Shown: positions 41,547-50,270, counted from the stretch's first letter. The stretch: 64,000 nucleotides of DNA from Streptomyces marispadix (GCF_022524345.1 NZ_JAKWJU010000002.1:4006501-4070500); one strand, 5' to 3'. The notes: a model not told the origin generated them from the letters alone. Made by a program: numbers and translations.

Positions 41547-41849
41547 GGCCCTCGTTCGTACGGAGCGGGCTACGGGAGACGGGCCTACGGGAGACCGGCC
41601 TACGGAAACGGCAACGGGACCGGACGGACCCGAACCGGGGACGGACCGGAACCGGCACGGCCCGGAAACGGAACCGGCACGGACACGGGCCCAACCGGAA
41701 CGGCGATGGCAGGGCCGTAAGAGGCACGTCGTCCCAGGCAGGGAACTGTTGTCCGGCCCCCGGCGTTGACCAGGGCGGAGAGGTTCCAGCGAACCGTGGC
41801 AAGACCACGCGGCTCAGGGTTCCCCTGCTGCACCACTGGAGGGCGTACT
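41547..41849. other. Low-complexity intergenic region before htpX
   Basis: 303 bases with no supported gene. Degenerate short repeats fill it: CTACGGGAGAC-like units three times (about 41571-41606) and GGAACCGGCACGG twice (about 41648-41682). A promoter for htpX is expected near the right end but is not clear. Confidence 0.45.
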
Positions 41850-42710
41850 GTGCACCGGCACAACGGGCTGAGGACAGCCCTGCTCCTCGGCGGGCTGTCG
41901 GCACTGATCATCGTCATCGGCAGCTTCTTCGGCCGCATGGGCCTCGTCGTCGCACTGCTCGTCGCTCTCGGCACCAACGGCTACGCGTACTGGCGCAGCG
42001 ACAAGATCGCCCTCCGCGCGATGAGGGCCCGGCCCGTCAGCGAGTTCGAGGCCCCGGGGCTCTACCGGATGGTGCGTGAGCTGTCCACGGCCGCCCGGCA
42101 GCCCATGCCCCGCCTCTACATCTCGCCCACCCAGGCGCCGAACGCCTTCGCCACCGGCCGCAACCCCCGCAACGCCGCCGTCTGCTGCACCGACGGCATC
42201 CTCCGCCTGCTCGACGAACGCGAACTGCGCGGCGTCATCGGCCATGAACTCAGCCACGTCTACAACCGCGACATCCTCATCTCATCCGTCGCCGGCGCGC
42301 TGGCCTCCGTCGTGATGTTCCTCGTCAACTTCGCCTGGCTGATCCCCGTCGGACGCAGCGACGACGACGAGGGCCCGGGCCTCGTCGGCCTGCTGATGAT
42401 CATGCTCTTGGGCCCGCTGGCGGCCTCCGTCATCCGGCTCGCCGTCTCACGCTCCCGCGAGTACGAGGCCGACGCCTCCGGCGCCCAACTCACCGGCGAC
42501 CCGCTCGCCCTCGCCTCCGCCCTGCGCAAACTCGACGCCGGTACACGGCAGTTGCCGCTCCCGCCCGAGCCGAGGCTGGAGACGGCGAGCCATCTGATGA
42601 TCGCGAACCCTTTCCGCCGCGGCGAGGGCATGACCCGGCTCTTCTCCACGCACCCGCCGATGGCCCAGCGGGTCGCACGCCTGGAACGCATGGCGGGCCG
42701 CCGTCCATGA
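41850..42710 (+). CDS. htpX: HtpX-type membrane metalloprotease (M48)
   Basis: 286 residues. Two N-terminal helices, then the zinc motif HELSH (in [14 protein letters not shown], about 129-142), two further helices, and the downstream glutamate ligand in [13 protein letters not shown] (about 199-211). It degrades damaged membrane proteins at the cytoplasmic face. The [12 protein letters not shown] end is typical. GTG 41850 follows GGAGG by 7 bases and gives the family-like start [14 protein letters not shown]. Confidence 0.95.
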   Translation: MHRHNGLRTALLLGGLSALIIVIGSFFGRMGLVVALLVALGTNGYAYWRSDKIALRAMRARPVSEFEAPGLYRMVRELSTAARQPMPRLYISPTQAPNAFATGRNPRNAAVCCTDGILRLLDERELRGVIGHELSHVYNRDILISSVAGALASVVMFLVNFAWLIPVGRSDDDEGPGLVGLLMIMLLGPLAASVIRLAVSRSREYEADASGAQLTGDPLALASALRKLDAGTRQLPLPPEPRLETASHLMIANPFRRGEGMTRLFSTHPPMAQRVARLERMAGRRP

Positions 42711-42783
42711 CGGCCGTGTCGCCGGCGCCCGTCCGTAACTGTGCCCCTGCAGCCGCACCGCGGCCCTGACCCCCCGTCCGCCC

Positions 42784-42808
42784 AACCCCCTTGTGCTGCA
42801 AGGGGTTT
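42784..42808. terminator. Hairpin after htpX
   Basis: An imperfect AACCCCCTTG/CAAGGGGTT stem (one bulge) with a 5-base loop lies about 75 bases after the htpX stop and before the next rightward gene. It may terminate htpX or belong to the next gene's control region. Confidence 0.45.
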
Positions 42809-42815
42809 GCTGCTT

Positions 42816-42843
42816 GATTCGGAGAAATCGATTTCACGATTCG
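42816..42843 (+). promoter_or_regulatory. LacI-type operator candidate before the glycosidase gene
   Basis: The perfect 12-bp palindrome GAAATCGATTTC (42824-42835) is flanked on both sides by GATTCG (42816-42821, 42838-42843). With its neighbours, AGAAATCGATTTCA fits the LacI/CcpA-type consensus TGWAANCGNTNWCA at 13 of 14 positions. It lies 25 bases before the start codon and is unusually AT-rich for this DNA. Confidence 0.55.
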
Positions 42844-42859
42844 AGTAGGAGACTCGCCG

Positions 42860-44878
42860 TTGATCTCCAGACGCGGACTGCTGACCACTGCCGCCACCAC
42901 GGCGGCCGCAGCGGGACTGGGCCTGTCGTTCCCGCCGTCCCGGGCCTCGGCGGCCGTCCCGCACGCCTGGGTGGGTGCGGGGGACTTCCTGCACGTCTAC
43001 GACCCCGCACAGCCCGGCGGACCCGCCGAGTACATCAACGACCACTGCCTGATCAGGGCGAACGACGGCACCTGGCACCTGTTCGGCATCACCGGGGACA
43101 TGGCACCGCCCGGCCAGGGTCCCGACAGCGGGGCTGAACACGATTTCGCGCACGCCACCGCCCCGTCCCTCACCGGCCCTTGGACACGTCAGGAGCACGC
43201 CCTGCACGTGGACCCCGACTACTACGGCGAGGAGCATCTGTGGGCGCCGCACGTCGTCGAACACGACGGCAAGTACCACATGTTCTACGCCGCCGGCGGC
43301 GCCGAGGGCGCGGCCGTCAACCTGGCCACCTCCACCGACCTGAAGACCTGGACCCGGCTGCCCTCGGGTCCGCTCTTCCGCGGCATCGTCGCTCGCGACC
43401 CCTTCGTCGTACGCGTGGGCGAGCGGTGGGTCATGTACTACTGCGAGCTGGCCGGACGGGGCGGCAACCACATCGTGGCCGCCCGCACCAGCACCGATCT
43501 CACCCGCTGGAGCGAGCCGTTCACGGTCTTCACCGACCCCGCCACGGAGGCCGACTCCGGACCCGTCACCGAGTCGCCTTACGTCGTACGGCGCGAGGGC
43601 TGGTGGTACCTGTTCATCGGTCCGCGCGGTGGCTACGAGGGCACCGACGTCTACGCGAGCACGGACCCGATGCGCTTCACCCCCGACGGCTACGCCGGGC
43701 ACCTGCCCGCCCACGCCCCCGAGGTCATATCCGACGGCGGCCGCGAATGGGCCACGAACTGCGGCTGGTTCGAGCACGGGGTCCATCTCGCGCCCCTCAA
43801 CTGGCGTACGGCGCCGCCGATTTGGCATACGCGCGACAATCCGGCCGTCGTTCTCGGCGCGGACGGCAGGCTCGCCGCCTTCGCCCTCGACCCGACGGGC
43901 GACGGCATGATCAGACGCGTACAGACCGATCCCGGCGGCGACGCCTGGGGCGACTGGGAGCCCTTCGCCCCGGCCTGCGCCACGACGCCCACCTTCGGCG
44001 TCGACGCGGACGGACAGCTTGAGGTCTTCGTCCTCGGCAAGGACGGTGCCGGAATCGCCCGCCGCGTACAGAAGAAGGACGGAAGCTGGGGCGAGTGGAC
44101 GGAGTTCGCCGCCGCGGCCTGCGCCGCCCCCGCCGTGGCCCGCAACGGCGACGGCTGTCTCGAAGCCTTCGTCATCGGCCCCTCCCGCGAACTCGCCCAC
44201 CGGCGGCAGACCTCTCCCGGAGGCGAGTGGAGCGGATGGCAGCGCTTCGGCACCGCGGCCGGGGGCCCTCCGGCAGTGTGCACCGACGCCGACGGCAGGC
44301 TGACCGTGCTCGCCGTCGGCCCCTCCCGTGAGCACATCGCCCGCCGCTTCCAGACCGTGCCCGGCGGCGGCTGGAGCGAGTGGGAGAGCGCCTTCGGACC
44401 CACGCCCTGCGGAGACGCGCCCACCGTCGCCCGCGACGTGACCGGCCGCCTGGAGGTCCAGGCGCTCGTGCCGTACGGAGGTGCGGTCGCCAGGCGCCGG
44501 CAGAACGCGCCCGGCGGCGAATGGGGCGACTGGGAGGGCGAGTTCCTCGGCTGGTCGAGCATGTCCCCGACGGTGATCGCCAACCGGGACGGCCGGTTGG
44601 AGAGCTTCGCCGTCTCGCCCGGCGGGGCCTTGACGACCCGGCGCTTCCAGACCTCCGCGAGCGGCGGCTGGAGCGCCCGCGAGGACTTCGGCGGCGGCCT
44701 CTGCACGGCGAATCCGAGCGCCGCTCGCGACGCGGCCGGGCGCATCCACCTCTTCGCCGTCGCTCCCGACGGGACGGTCTCCACCCGGGTGCAGACCGCG
44801 GCGAACGGCGAATGGGGCGACTGGCAGCCCTTCGGTACGGAGCGCATCGCCGCCCTGCCCGCCGGACAGGCAACGTAG
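42860..44878 (+). CDS. Tat-exported glycosidase-like beta-propeller with lectin-like repeats
   Basis: 672 residues. The N-terminus MISRRGLLTTAATT followed by a hydrophobic stretch and ASA-AVP is a twin-arginine signal. Residues 40-310 resemble five-bladed GH43/GH32-type propellers (WHLFGITG, EEHLWAPHVVEHDGKYHMFYA, ARDPFVVRVGERWVMYYC, VTESPYVVRREGWWYLF), with acidic residues at plausible catalytic sites. Residues 315-665 hold about seven repeats ending in GEWGDW-type motifs (DGRLEAF-V-GP-R---RRQT-PGGEWSGW), the PLL/tectonin-like lectin propeller. The start is TTG 42860, 8 bases after AGGAG. It probably binds and trims an extracellular glycan; the substrate is unknown. Confidence 0.8.
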   Translation: MISRRGLLTTAATTAAAAGLGLSFPPSRASAAVPHAWVGAGDFLHVYDPAQPGGPAEYINDHCLIRANDGTWHLFGITGDMAPPGQGPDSGAEHDFAHATAPSLTGPWTRQEHALHVDPDYYGEEHLWAPHVVEHDGKYHMFYAAGGAEGAAVNLATSTDLKTWTRLPSGPLFRGIVARDPFVVRVGERWVMYYCELAGRGGNHIVAARTSTDLTRWSEPFTVFTDPATEADSGPVTESPYVVRREGWWYLFIGPRGGYEGTDVYASTDPMRFTPDGYAGHLPAHAPEVISDGGREWATNCGWFEHGVHLAPLNWRTAPPIWHTRDNPAVVLGADGRLAAFALDPTGDGMIRRVQTDPGGDAWGDWEPFAPACATTPTFGVDADGQLEVFVLGKDGAGIARRVQKKDGSWGEWTEFAAAACAAPAVARNGDGCLEAFVIGPSRELAHRRQTSPGGEWSGWQRFGTAAGGPPAVCTDADGRLTVLAVGPSREHIARRFQTVPGGGWSEWESAFGPTPCGDAPTVARDVTGRLEVQALVPYGGAVARRRQNAPGGEWGDWEGEFLGWSSMSPTVIANRDGRLESFAVSPGGALTTRRFQTSASGGWSAREDFGGGLCTANPSAARDAAGRIHLFAVAPDGTVSTRVQTAANGEWGDWQPFGTERIAALPAGQAT

Positions 44879-45024
44879 CCGGGGGCCGGGCAGCGTGGCC
44901 GGGGGCCGGGCAATGTAGCCGGGGCCGGGGAGGCCCGCCCTGATCAGGGACCGCACCGAGCGGGCGCGAGCGTGTGCCGCCTCGGCCCGCACCGCCGCAC
45001 CGCCGCACCGCCGCACCGTCGCAC
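44875..45024. repeat. Two tandem arrays between convergent genes
   Basis: A 20-bp unit (GTAGCCGGGGGCCGGGCAGC type) starts at 44875, 44895 and 44915. The first copy includes the stop codon of the glycosidase gene. Further on, 44989-45024 is a run of CGCACCGCC-type 9-bp units. No gene lies between 44879 and 45043. Confidence 0.8.
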
Positions 45025-45043
45025 AGCCGCGCCGTCGCACCGC

Positions 45044-45637
45044 TCAGGTGAGGAGCCGCTCGGCCAGCGCCGTCACCGGCTCCTCCAACTCCCGCAGCCC
45101 GTCCAGGTCTTCCGTCGCCAGCCTGGCCGTGACGAGCTGCGCCGTCGCGGCCACCAGCGCCTCGCAGGCGAAGCGCTGATCATCCGAAGCGGCGCCGAAG
45201 ATCTCGGCGATCGCGTCCGCGAACCGCTGCTGCTGATCGCTGCGGCGCCGCATCGCCTCGGGCCCCGCCGCGTACACCTCGATCAGGAAGACACGGGCGA
45301 TGGCGGGCGACTCGGCGAGCGTGTGCAGATATACGCGCAGCAACTCGCGGAAACGTTCGAGCGGCGTACGCGTCTCGCGCCCGGTCGTGATGTCCAGCAG
45401 CCCGGAGAGGATCTCGACGCCCGCGTCCAGTGCCTGGATGAAGCAGTCCTGCTTGGAGGCGAACTGCTGGTAGAAGGTCTCGCGCGACACCCCGGCGCGG
45501 CGGATGACGTCGGTGACCGAGGTCCCGACGTAGCCCTTCTCCGTCATCTGCTCCGCCATGGCCGTGAGCATCCTGCTGCGCTGGGACGCGACGACCTGCT
45601 CGCGGCTGAGGTGGTGCCTGCCGCTGGGCAACGGCAC
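45044..45637 (-). CDS. TetR-family transcriptional regulator
   Basis: 197 residues. The N-terminal TetR helix-turn-helix is clear (RSRMLTAMAEQMTEKGYVGTSVTDVIRRAGVSRETFYQQFASKQDCF, about 21-67), followed by an all-helical ligand domain (EVYAAGPEAMRRRSDQQQRFADAI). The start is a GTG with a poor ribosome-binding site; ATG codons further in would cut into the first helix. It is leftward, downstream of the DUF6230 operon but behind that operon's terminator, so its targets may be that operon or the SDR pair. Confidence 0.88.
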   Translation of the reverse strand: MPLPSGRHHLSREQVVASQRSRMLTAMAEQMTEKGYVGTSVTDVIRRAGVSRETFYQQFASKQDCFIQALDAGVEILSGLLDITTGRETRTPLERFRELLRVYLHTLAESPAIARVFLIEVYAAGPEAMRRRSDQQQRFADAIAEIFGAASDDQRFACEALVAATAQLVTARLATEDLDGLRELEEPVTALAERLLT

Positions 45638-45784
45638 GGGGCGGGGGGCGAGTGCTGTTGCGACGTGCCGGTGCCGGTCATCTCTCCTCCGCGCTTCGGC
45701 TCAGGATGCGGCGCTGCGGAACCCGATCGTGCGACGCCGCCGTCACCCGGGACGGGCCTGGCCGGACTCCGCCGTGCGTACTTC

Positions 45785-45832
45785 CGGCGCGGGGACGGTG
45801 CCGCCCCGGCGGTACGCACCGTCCCCGCGCCG
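45785..45832 (-). terminator. Terminator of the DUF6230 operon
   Basis: A perfect 17-bp stem (45785-45801 with 45816-45832) with a 14-base loop, 18 bases after the stop of the last gene of the operon. Confidence 0.88.
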
Positions 45833-45850
45833 AACGCGCTACGGATGGCG

Positions 45851-46690
45851 TCACCGATACGGTATGGCAAGGGGTTCCAGCTCGCCCCCCGGGTACGTCA
45901 CCTTCGCCTCGTGCTCCAGACGGCGTCCCAGCAGGAACTTGCTCGCGTGTCTGCCGTCCACGCACACCTTCCACGTCTTCCGTACGCTCTCGCCCGCCGC
46001 GACGTCGGGCACCTCGCGGCGTGAGGTCTCCGTCACCCAGGGGACGCCGAGCGCGCCGACGACTCGCGAGGTGAAGACGACGGTGCCTTCCGTCACTTGC
46101 TCGCGGCCGGTGTTGTCGAAGGTCAGCGAGACCTTCTCGCACCAGGGCACGTCCGACGGCTCCCGCCTGGGGTCCGTGGCGGCAGGCATGCCGGGCCCCG
46201 GAGGCGCCGACGGTACGCCGGGCCCGCCTGCCCCTGGGCCGGACTCGCCGTTGTCCGGGGCCTGTTCGCCGTCGCCCGAGGGATGCCGGCCCTCGCCCGA
46301 ACCGCGGGAACTCTTCCCTCCGCCCTTGCCGGTCCCTTCGTCCGCGTATTCGTCCTCGCCGTCACCGATGTCGGTGCTGTCGCCCGGCGCCCTCGCGCGG
46401 GTCGCGGTGTCGAGACCGTCGGCGGTCAGCTCGTCCGTCGTGACGAGTGCCTGCTCGGCCTTGACACGCGTCATGTAGACGAACGGCGGTACGACGGGCG
46501 GAGCAGGCAGGCTCTCGGGAGAGAAGCTCAGGCAGACCACGCCCTCCAGGCAGCCGGAGAACTTCCGCATGTACAGCTTCACGTTCCCGCGCAGCTCCAA
46601 GTCCTTTGCCGCGAAACGCTGTTGTGCCATCCCGGGCTCGCGGGTCCACAGCCGGTAGCGGGTCAGCGAGGCCGCCTTCATCCGCAGCAC
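45851..46690 (-). CDS. Unknown protein, third gene of the DUF6230/DUF6114 operon
   Basis: 279 residues. No signal peptide or membrane helix is evident at the start (VLRMKAASLTRYRLWTREPGMAQQRFAAKDLELRGNVKLYMRKFSGCLEG). A beta-rich N-terminal part and a C-terminal part with several cysteines (VPWCEKVSLTFDNTGREQVTEGTVVF...WKVCVDGRHAS) are separated by a 70-residue Gly/Glu/Asp/Pro-rich linker. GTG 46690 is chosen for GAAGG 6 bases upstream; ATG 46681 is the alternative. It follows the DUF6114 gene by 8 bases, so all three genes are one unit. I do not recognise the family. Confidence 0.75.
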   Translation of the reverse strand: MLRMKAASLTRYRLWTREPGMAQQRFAAKDLELRGNVKLYMRKFSGCLEGVVCLSFSPESLPAPPVVPPFVYMTRVKAEQALVTTDELTADGLDTATRARAPGDSTDIGDGEDEYADEGTGKGGGKSSRGSGEGRHPSGDGEQAPDNGESGPGAGGPGVPSAPPGPGMPAATDPRREPSDVPWCEKVSLTFDNTGREQVTEGTVVFTSRVVGALGVPWVTETSRREVPDVAAGESVRKTWKVCVDGRHASKFLLGRRLEHEAKVTYPGGELEPLAIPYR

Positions 46691-46698
46691 GATGACCT

Positions 46699-47514
46699 TC
46701 AGCGGGCCTTCGCCGTGCGGACCTCCTCCGTACCGGCGAAGGTGAAGCCCTCAGGGGTGAACCGCGAAGTGGTGATGGTGGCCGGGGTGTTCGCCGCCGG
46801 GGGCGGTCCCGCGTCGCCCGCGGTGGCGGCAACGGCGTGCGCCTCGGGGGCGGCTGGTCCCGCGAAGGCGCCGAGGAAGGAGAGCGGCAGTGCGACGGCG
46901 AGGGCACGCCGTGCTGAACGAAACCGCGCCGCTGCGGACCGTGCCGACGGCCCGTCTCCCGGCCCTCCGTCACCCTCCACCCGGGCGGCCCCGCCGTCCG
47001 TACCGGTGCCCGAGTCGGCATCCGTATCGGCGCCCGCGCCCGCGTCCCGCGAACACCCCGTGTCCGACGCGTACTTGCGCGCCGCGTCCGGCCCGGGCGT
47101 CCAGCCGAAGCCCATCGCGCTGCCCGCGATGCCCAGCGCCGTACCCAGCACGAAGCCTCCGAGGTTCGTCGCAGCGAACGACAGTACGGACAGCAGCAGA
47201 GCATTCAGGCTCACGTACGCCCGCGCATGCGGAGCAGCCCACAGGAAGCCCCCGGCCAGGATGAGCGCGAGCCCGATCGCCATCGCCGCGATCCCGCCGA
47301 CGCCCAGGCTGACCAGCACACCGAACGGGGAGAGCGGCACGGCGATCAGCTCCGCTCCGGAGGCCATCAGCAGCAGACCGGCCCAGAACGGCCGCCGTCG
47401 CCGCCAGTTGCGGGCTGCGGCACGCGACCCGGGCCAGGGCAGACGGTCGTCGAGCCAGGCGCCCAGAGGTGCCCGGCCTCCGTCGCCGCGGTTGCGCGGG
47501 CGGCTCAGTAGCAT
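46699..47514 (-). CDS. DUF6114-like membrane protein
   Basis: 271 residues. After a 40-residue basic lead, four helices follow (RPFWAGLLLMASGAELIAVPLSPFG; GIAAMAIGLALILAGGFLWAAP; YVSLNALLLSVLSFAATNLGGFVLGTALGIAGSAMGFGW). Then come an Asp/Gly-rich linker, one more hydrophobic segment (ALAVALPLSFLGAFAGPA) and a short tail. The pairing with a DUF6230-like gene is a recurrent actinobacterial arrangement, from memory. ATG 47514 overlaps the DUF6230 stop by 10 bases. Function unknown. Confidence 0.75.
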   Translation of the reverse strand: MLLSRPRNRGDGGRAPLGAWLDDRLPWPGSRAAARNWRRRRPFWAGLLLMASGAELIAVPLSPFGVLVSLGVGGIAAMAIGLALILAGGFLWAAPHARAYVSLNALLLSVLSFAATNLGGFVLGTALGIAGSAMGFGWTPGPDAARKYASDTGCSRDAGAGADTDADSGTGTDGGAARVEGDGGPGDGPSARSAAARFRSARRALAVALPLSFLGAFAGPAAPEAHAVAATAGDAGPPPAANTPATITTSRFTPEGFTFAGTEEVRTAKAR

Positions 47515-48179
47515 TCCCTGCCGTCCAGACCGAGGTTGATCTTCATGCCCTTGAGTTTGAAGTCGCCGCCGGTAGCGGTCCACGCGCGTGACTTCACACC
47601 GGAGACCTCCACGTCCCGTACCTGAAGCCCGAACCCTCCGGCCTTGCCGTGAACGCCCGGCACGGAGTCCAGCGAAGAGGCGTCCCGCCCTATCTGGGCG
47701 CTGCCGAAGCGCGAGTCACCGGTCAACTCGTCCCCGTCGATGACGAGTCGGCTCGCTGTCACCGGGCCCGCGTCCCCGCCCGCCTGAAGCCTGAAGACCA
47801 CGGGACCCAAGGGGGTCTTGACGCGTGTGGACTGACAGATGGTCGACAGCGTCACGTCGTTCATGGCGAGCAGGGACACGGGATGCCGCTTGCCGTCGAC
47901 GGAGCGGTCCACGTCGATGTACGAGGCCAGCCCCCTGCTCCTCAACTCCCCCGAACTCACCTTGAAGTCGGTGCCGGAGACGGCGAAGGTCGCCGCCATC
48001 GCCCCCTGAGCCATCATCACCGCCATGGCGCCGACGGCCAGGACGCCCGGCACCGCCACCGCCGCCGACTTCCGCCACGACGTCCGCCCCGGCGGCCTGC
48101 CGCGGCCCGGCGTTCCTCCGTTGTCCTCGCTCGTGTCGTCTTCGATCGTGTGGTCTTCGCTCGTGTGGTCCTCGCTCAC
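47505..48179 (-). CDS. DUF6230-like exported protein
   Basis: 224 residues. A 40-residue acidic/basic lead contains (S)EDHT repeats encoded by a 15-bp tandem DNA repeat (about 48128-48179). One hydrophobic segment (AAVAVPGVLAVGAMAVMMAQGAMAATF, about 50-75) then acts as signal or anchor. The exported domain is beta-rich (FAVSGTDFKVSSGELRSRGLASYIDVDRS) with two cysteines. Databases often label relatives 'cholesterol esterase', but I see no Ser-His-Asp hydrolase motif. GTG 48179 has GGGAGG 7 bases upstream. It is the first gene of the operon. Confidence 0.75.
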   Translation of the reverse strand: MSEDHTSEDHTIEDDTSEDNGGTPGRGRPPGRTSWRKSAAVAVPGVLAVGAMAVMMAQGAMAATFAVSGTDFKVSSGELRSRGLASYIDVDRSVDGKRHPVSLLAMNDVTLSTICQSTRVKTPLGPVVFRLQAGGDAGPVTASRLVIDGDELTGDSRFGSAQIGRDASSLDSVPGVHGKAGGFGLQVRDVEVSGVKSRAWTATGGDFKLKGMKINLGLDGRECY

Positions 48180-48534
48180 TTCTGCCTCCCGTCGCGCTGC
48201 TGGTCGTGCAGTCCGGTGGTGCGGGTGGTCGTGACAAGTGCCCTCGCGGGCGCTCGCCGTCCGGCGGCCGAGCGCGAACTCCCCACGCGCCGCCTGCCGT
48301 TCACTTGCCGCGTGCCGTTCGCACGTCGGCGTACCGGCCCCGCGGAGCCGGCCTGGCTCGCCCGTAAGCACGCGAACGCTAACAGTGAGGAACAGTCGTG
48401 TACATGGAGTACGGCTCTATTCGCGTAAGCGCTGTGTGCTGCGTAAATGGCACGACCAATGGCACTCGGTGCTCAGGGCGACGCCCTTCGTAACTTTCAT
48501 GTACACGAGTGTTCGCCAGTGCTAGCGTCCCGCC
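48180..48534. promoter_or_regulatory. Divergent control region with inverted 11-bp repeats
   Basis: 355 bases between the DUF6230 operon and the SDR gene. TCGTGTACATG (48396-48406) and CATGTACACGA (48498-48508) are perfect inverted copies 102 bases apart centre to centre, each around a TGTACA core. The right copy supplies TGTACA at the -35 position (48500-48505) of a promoter with -10 TAGCGT (48523-48528), spacing 17. That -10 ends 6 bases before the SDR ATG, which has no ribosome-binding site, so the transcript may be leaderless. Confidence 0.5.
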
Positions 48535-49425
48535 ATGCGAAGGTCCGGGCTCCGAAGCGTCTACGGCCGCCGCCTGTTCATCACGGGAGCCGCCGGCGGC
48601 ATCGGACGCGCCACCGCACTGCGCGCGGCCGCGGAAGGCGCCGAACTGTTCCTCACCGACATCGATCAGGCAGGGCTGGACGCCACCGCCGAGGAGATAC
48701 GCACGCGCGGCGGCGCCGTCCGCCATGCCGAGGCAGCCGACATCACCGATCACCCGGCCGTCCGCGCCATGGCCGAGCGCGTCCACGCCCGGTCCGGCCC
48801 CATGGACGTGGTGATGAACGTCGCCGGCGTCTCCGCCTGGGGCACCGTGCAGTCGCTGGAGCACCGCCACTGGCGCTCGATGGTGGAGGTCAACCTGATG
48901 GGACCGATCCACGTCATCGAGTCCTTCCTCCCTCCCATGGTCGCGGCGGGCCGCGGCGGCCACCTCGTCAACGTCTCCTCGGCCGCCGGGCTGATCGGGC
49001 TCCCATGGCACGCGGCGTACAGCGCAGGCAAGTTCGGGCTCCGCGGCGTCTCCGAGGTGCTCCGCTTCGATCTGCGCCGGCACGGCATCGGCGTCAGCCT
49101 CGTATGCCCCGGAGCAGTACGTACGCCTCTGACCGACACGGTGGAGATCGCCGGCCTCGACAAGAACAGCCCCGCGTTCAAGCGGCTCCGCGACCGCTTC
49201 GCCGAACTCGCCGCCACCCCCGAGGCGGTGGCGGAGGCGATCCTGGACGGCGTACACAAGAACCGCTACCTGGTGCACACTTCGGGCCTCATACGCGCCG
49301 TACACGCCGCCCAGCGCGTCCTGCCCCCGCTGTACGTACTCGCCATGCGAGCGCTGAACAGAGCCGCGGACAAGGCACTCGCACAGGTACCGCCGCCCGC
49401 GCCCGGACGAAGGAGCACCGAGTGA
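48535..49425 (+). CDS. Short-chain dehydrogenase/reductase
   Basis: 296 residues. The Rossmann nucleotide motif TGAAGGIGRA (about 17-26) and acidic LTDID after strand 2 suggest NAD preference. NVAGVSAWG, catalytic Ser in NVSSAAG (about 147) and YSAGK (Y near 162, K near 166) complete the active site. The C-terminal 50 residues carry a hydrophobic helix (RVLPPLYVLAMRALN) that could touch the membrane, as in steroid/retinol-type SDRs. ATG 48535 appears leaderless. Its stop overlaps the next gene by 4 bases. Confidence 0.92.
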   Translation: MRRSGLRSVYGRRLFITGAAGGIGRATALRAAAEGAELFLTDIDQAGLDATAEEIRTRGGAVRHAEAADITDHPAVRAMAERVHARSGPMDVVMNVAGVSAWGTVQSLEHRHWRSMVEVNLMGPIHVIESFLPPMVAAGRGGHLVNVSSAAGLIGLPWHAAYSAGKFGLRGVSEVLRFDLRRHGIGVSLVCPGAVRTPLTDTVEIAGLDKNSPAFKRLRDRFAELAATPEAVAEAILDGVHKNRYLVHTSGLIRAVHAAQRVLPPLYVLAMRALNRAADKALAQVPPPAPGRRSTE

Positions 49426-50072
49426 ACGACGTGCGCCCCACGGACCCGGGCCACCCGTCCGACGAGCAGCGCCCGATGGGACCGCGGCACCCGGCGGACG
49501 GCGACGGCCCGCGCATCGCCCCCGGCGGCAGACGCGAAGTCGGCCTGCTCACCTGGCTGTTCAGCGGCGCCGCGGGTCTGCTGACGGGGACCAGGCCGCC
49601 CGCCCTGTTCCTCACCCTCGGCAAGCACCGGCGGCTGTTCCGCGGCTGGCTGATGTTCGCCGGGAGGCTGATGCCCGGGGGGCGCCTTCCGCGCCGTGAG
49701 ACCGAGCTGGTGATCCTGCGCGTCGCCCAACTGTGCGACTGTGCTTACGAGTTCGAGCACCACCGTCTGCTCGCACGCCGGGCGCGGGTCGGCCCCCGCG
49801 ACGTCGCACGCGTCGTACGCGGCCCGGACGCCGAGGGATGGTCACCGCGCGAACGCGCCCTGCTGACCGCCGTCGACGCGCTGCACCACGCACGCGACCT
49901 CGACGACGAGACCTGGCAGCGGCTGCGCGATCACCTGGACGAGCCTTCCGCGATCGAATTCCTGCTGCTCGTCGGACACTACGAAATGCTGGCCACGGCT
50001 ATCGGCACGCTCCGCCTGACGCCCGACCCGCCACGACGCGGCATCGCGGGCCGCAGCCGCGCGAAACCCTGA
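49422..50072 (+). CDS. Carboxymuconolactone-decarboxylase-like (AhpD fold) protein
   Basis: 216 residues. A 40-residue Pro/Gly-rich lead, a membrane-proximal helix and then the CMD core: RRETELVILRVAQLCDCAYEFEHHRLLARRARVG (about 88-121) with the Cys/Tyr/Glu/His pattern of the family, ending LLLVGHYEMLATAIGTLRL. Members include decarboxylases and peroxidase-related proteins; the exact reaction is unknown. It is translationally coupled to the SDR, so both probably act on the same metabolite. Confidence 0.88.
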   Translation: MNDVRPTDPGHPSDEQRPMGPRHPADGDGPRIAPGGRREVGLLTWLFSGAAGLLTGTRPPALFLTLGKHRRLFRGWLMFAGRLMPGGRLPRRETELVILRVAQLCDCAYEFEHHRLLARRARVGPRDVARVVRGPDAEGWSPRERALLTAVDALHHARDLDDETWQRLRDHLDEPSAIEFLLLVGHYEMLATAIGTLRLTPDPPRRGIAGRSRAKP

Positions 50073-50163
50073 GCGCAGGGGACACCGCCCGCCTTCTCGG
50101 CAGGAGACCGCCGACCGCTCCCAGCTCCCCCTTGCTCCCCGTGACCCGAAGGGGAGAACACAA

Positions 50164-50189
50164 CGAGGGCTGCTGTTCGGCAGCCCTCG
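50164..50189. terminator. Bidirectional terminator between CMD and yajQ genes
   Basis: CGAGGGCTGC/GCAGCCCTCG, a perfect 10-bp stem with a 6-base loop, in the gap between the two convergent genes. Confidence 0.8.
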
Positions 50190-50270
50190 GTGATGTGTTC
50201 CCGACGCGCCCCGCGAGGCACGCTCAACCCCCGTCGGCGCGACTACGTCCGTGCAGATCAGAGCGGTCGC

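Noticed and set aside
47505..48179. Cholesterol esterase function for the DUF6230-like protein
   Set aside because: No nucleophile elbow (GxSxG) or catalytic triad is visible; the name seems inherited from database labels.
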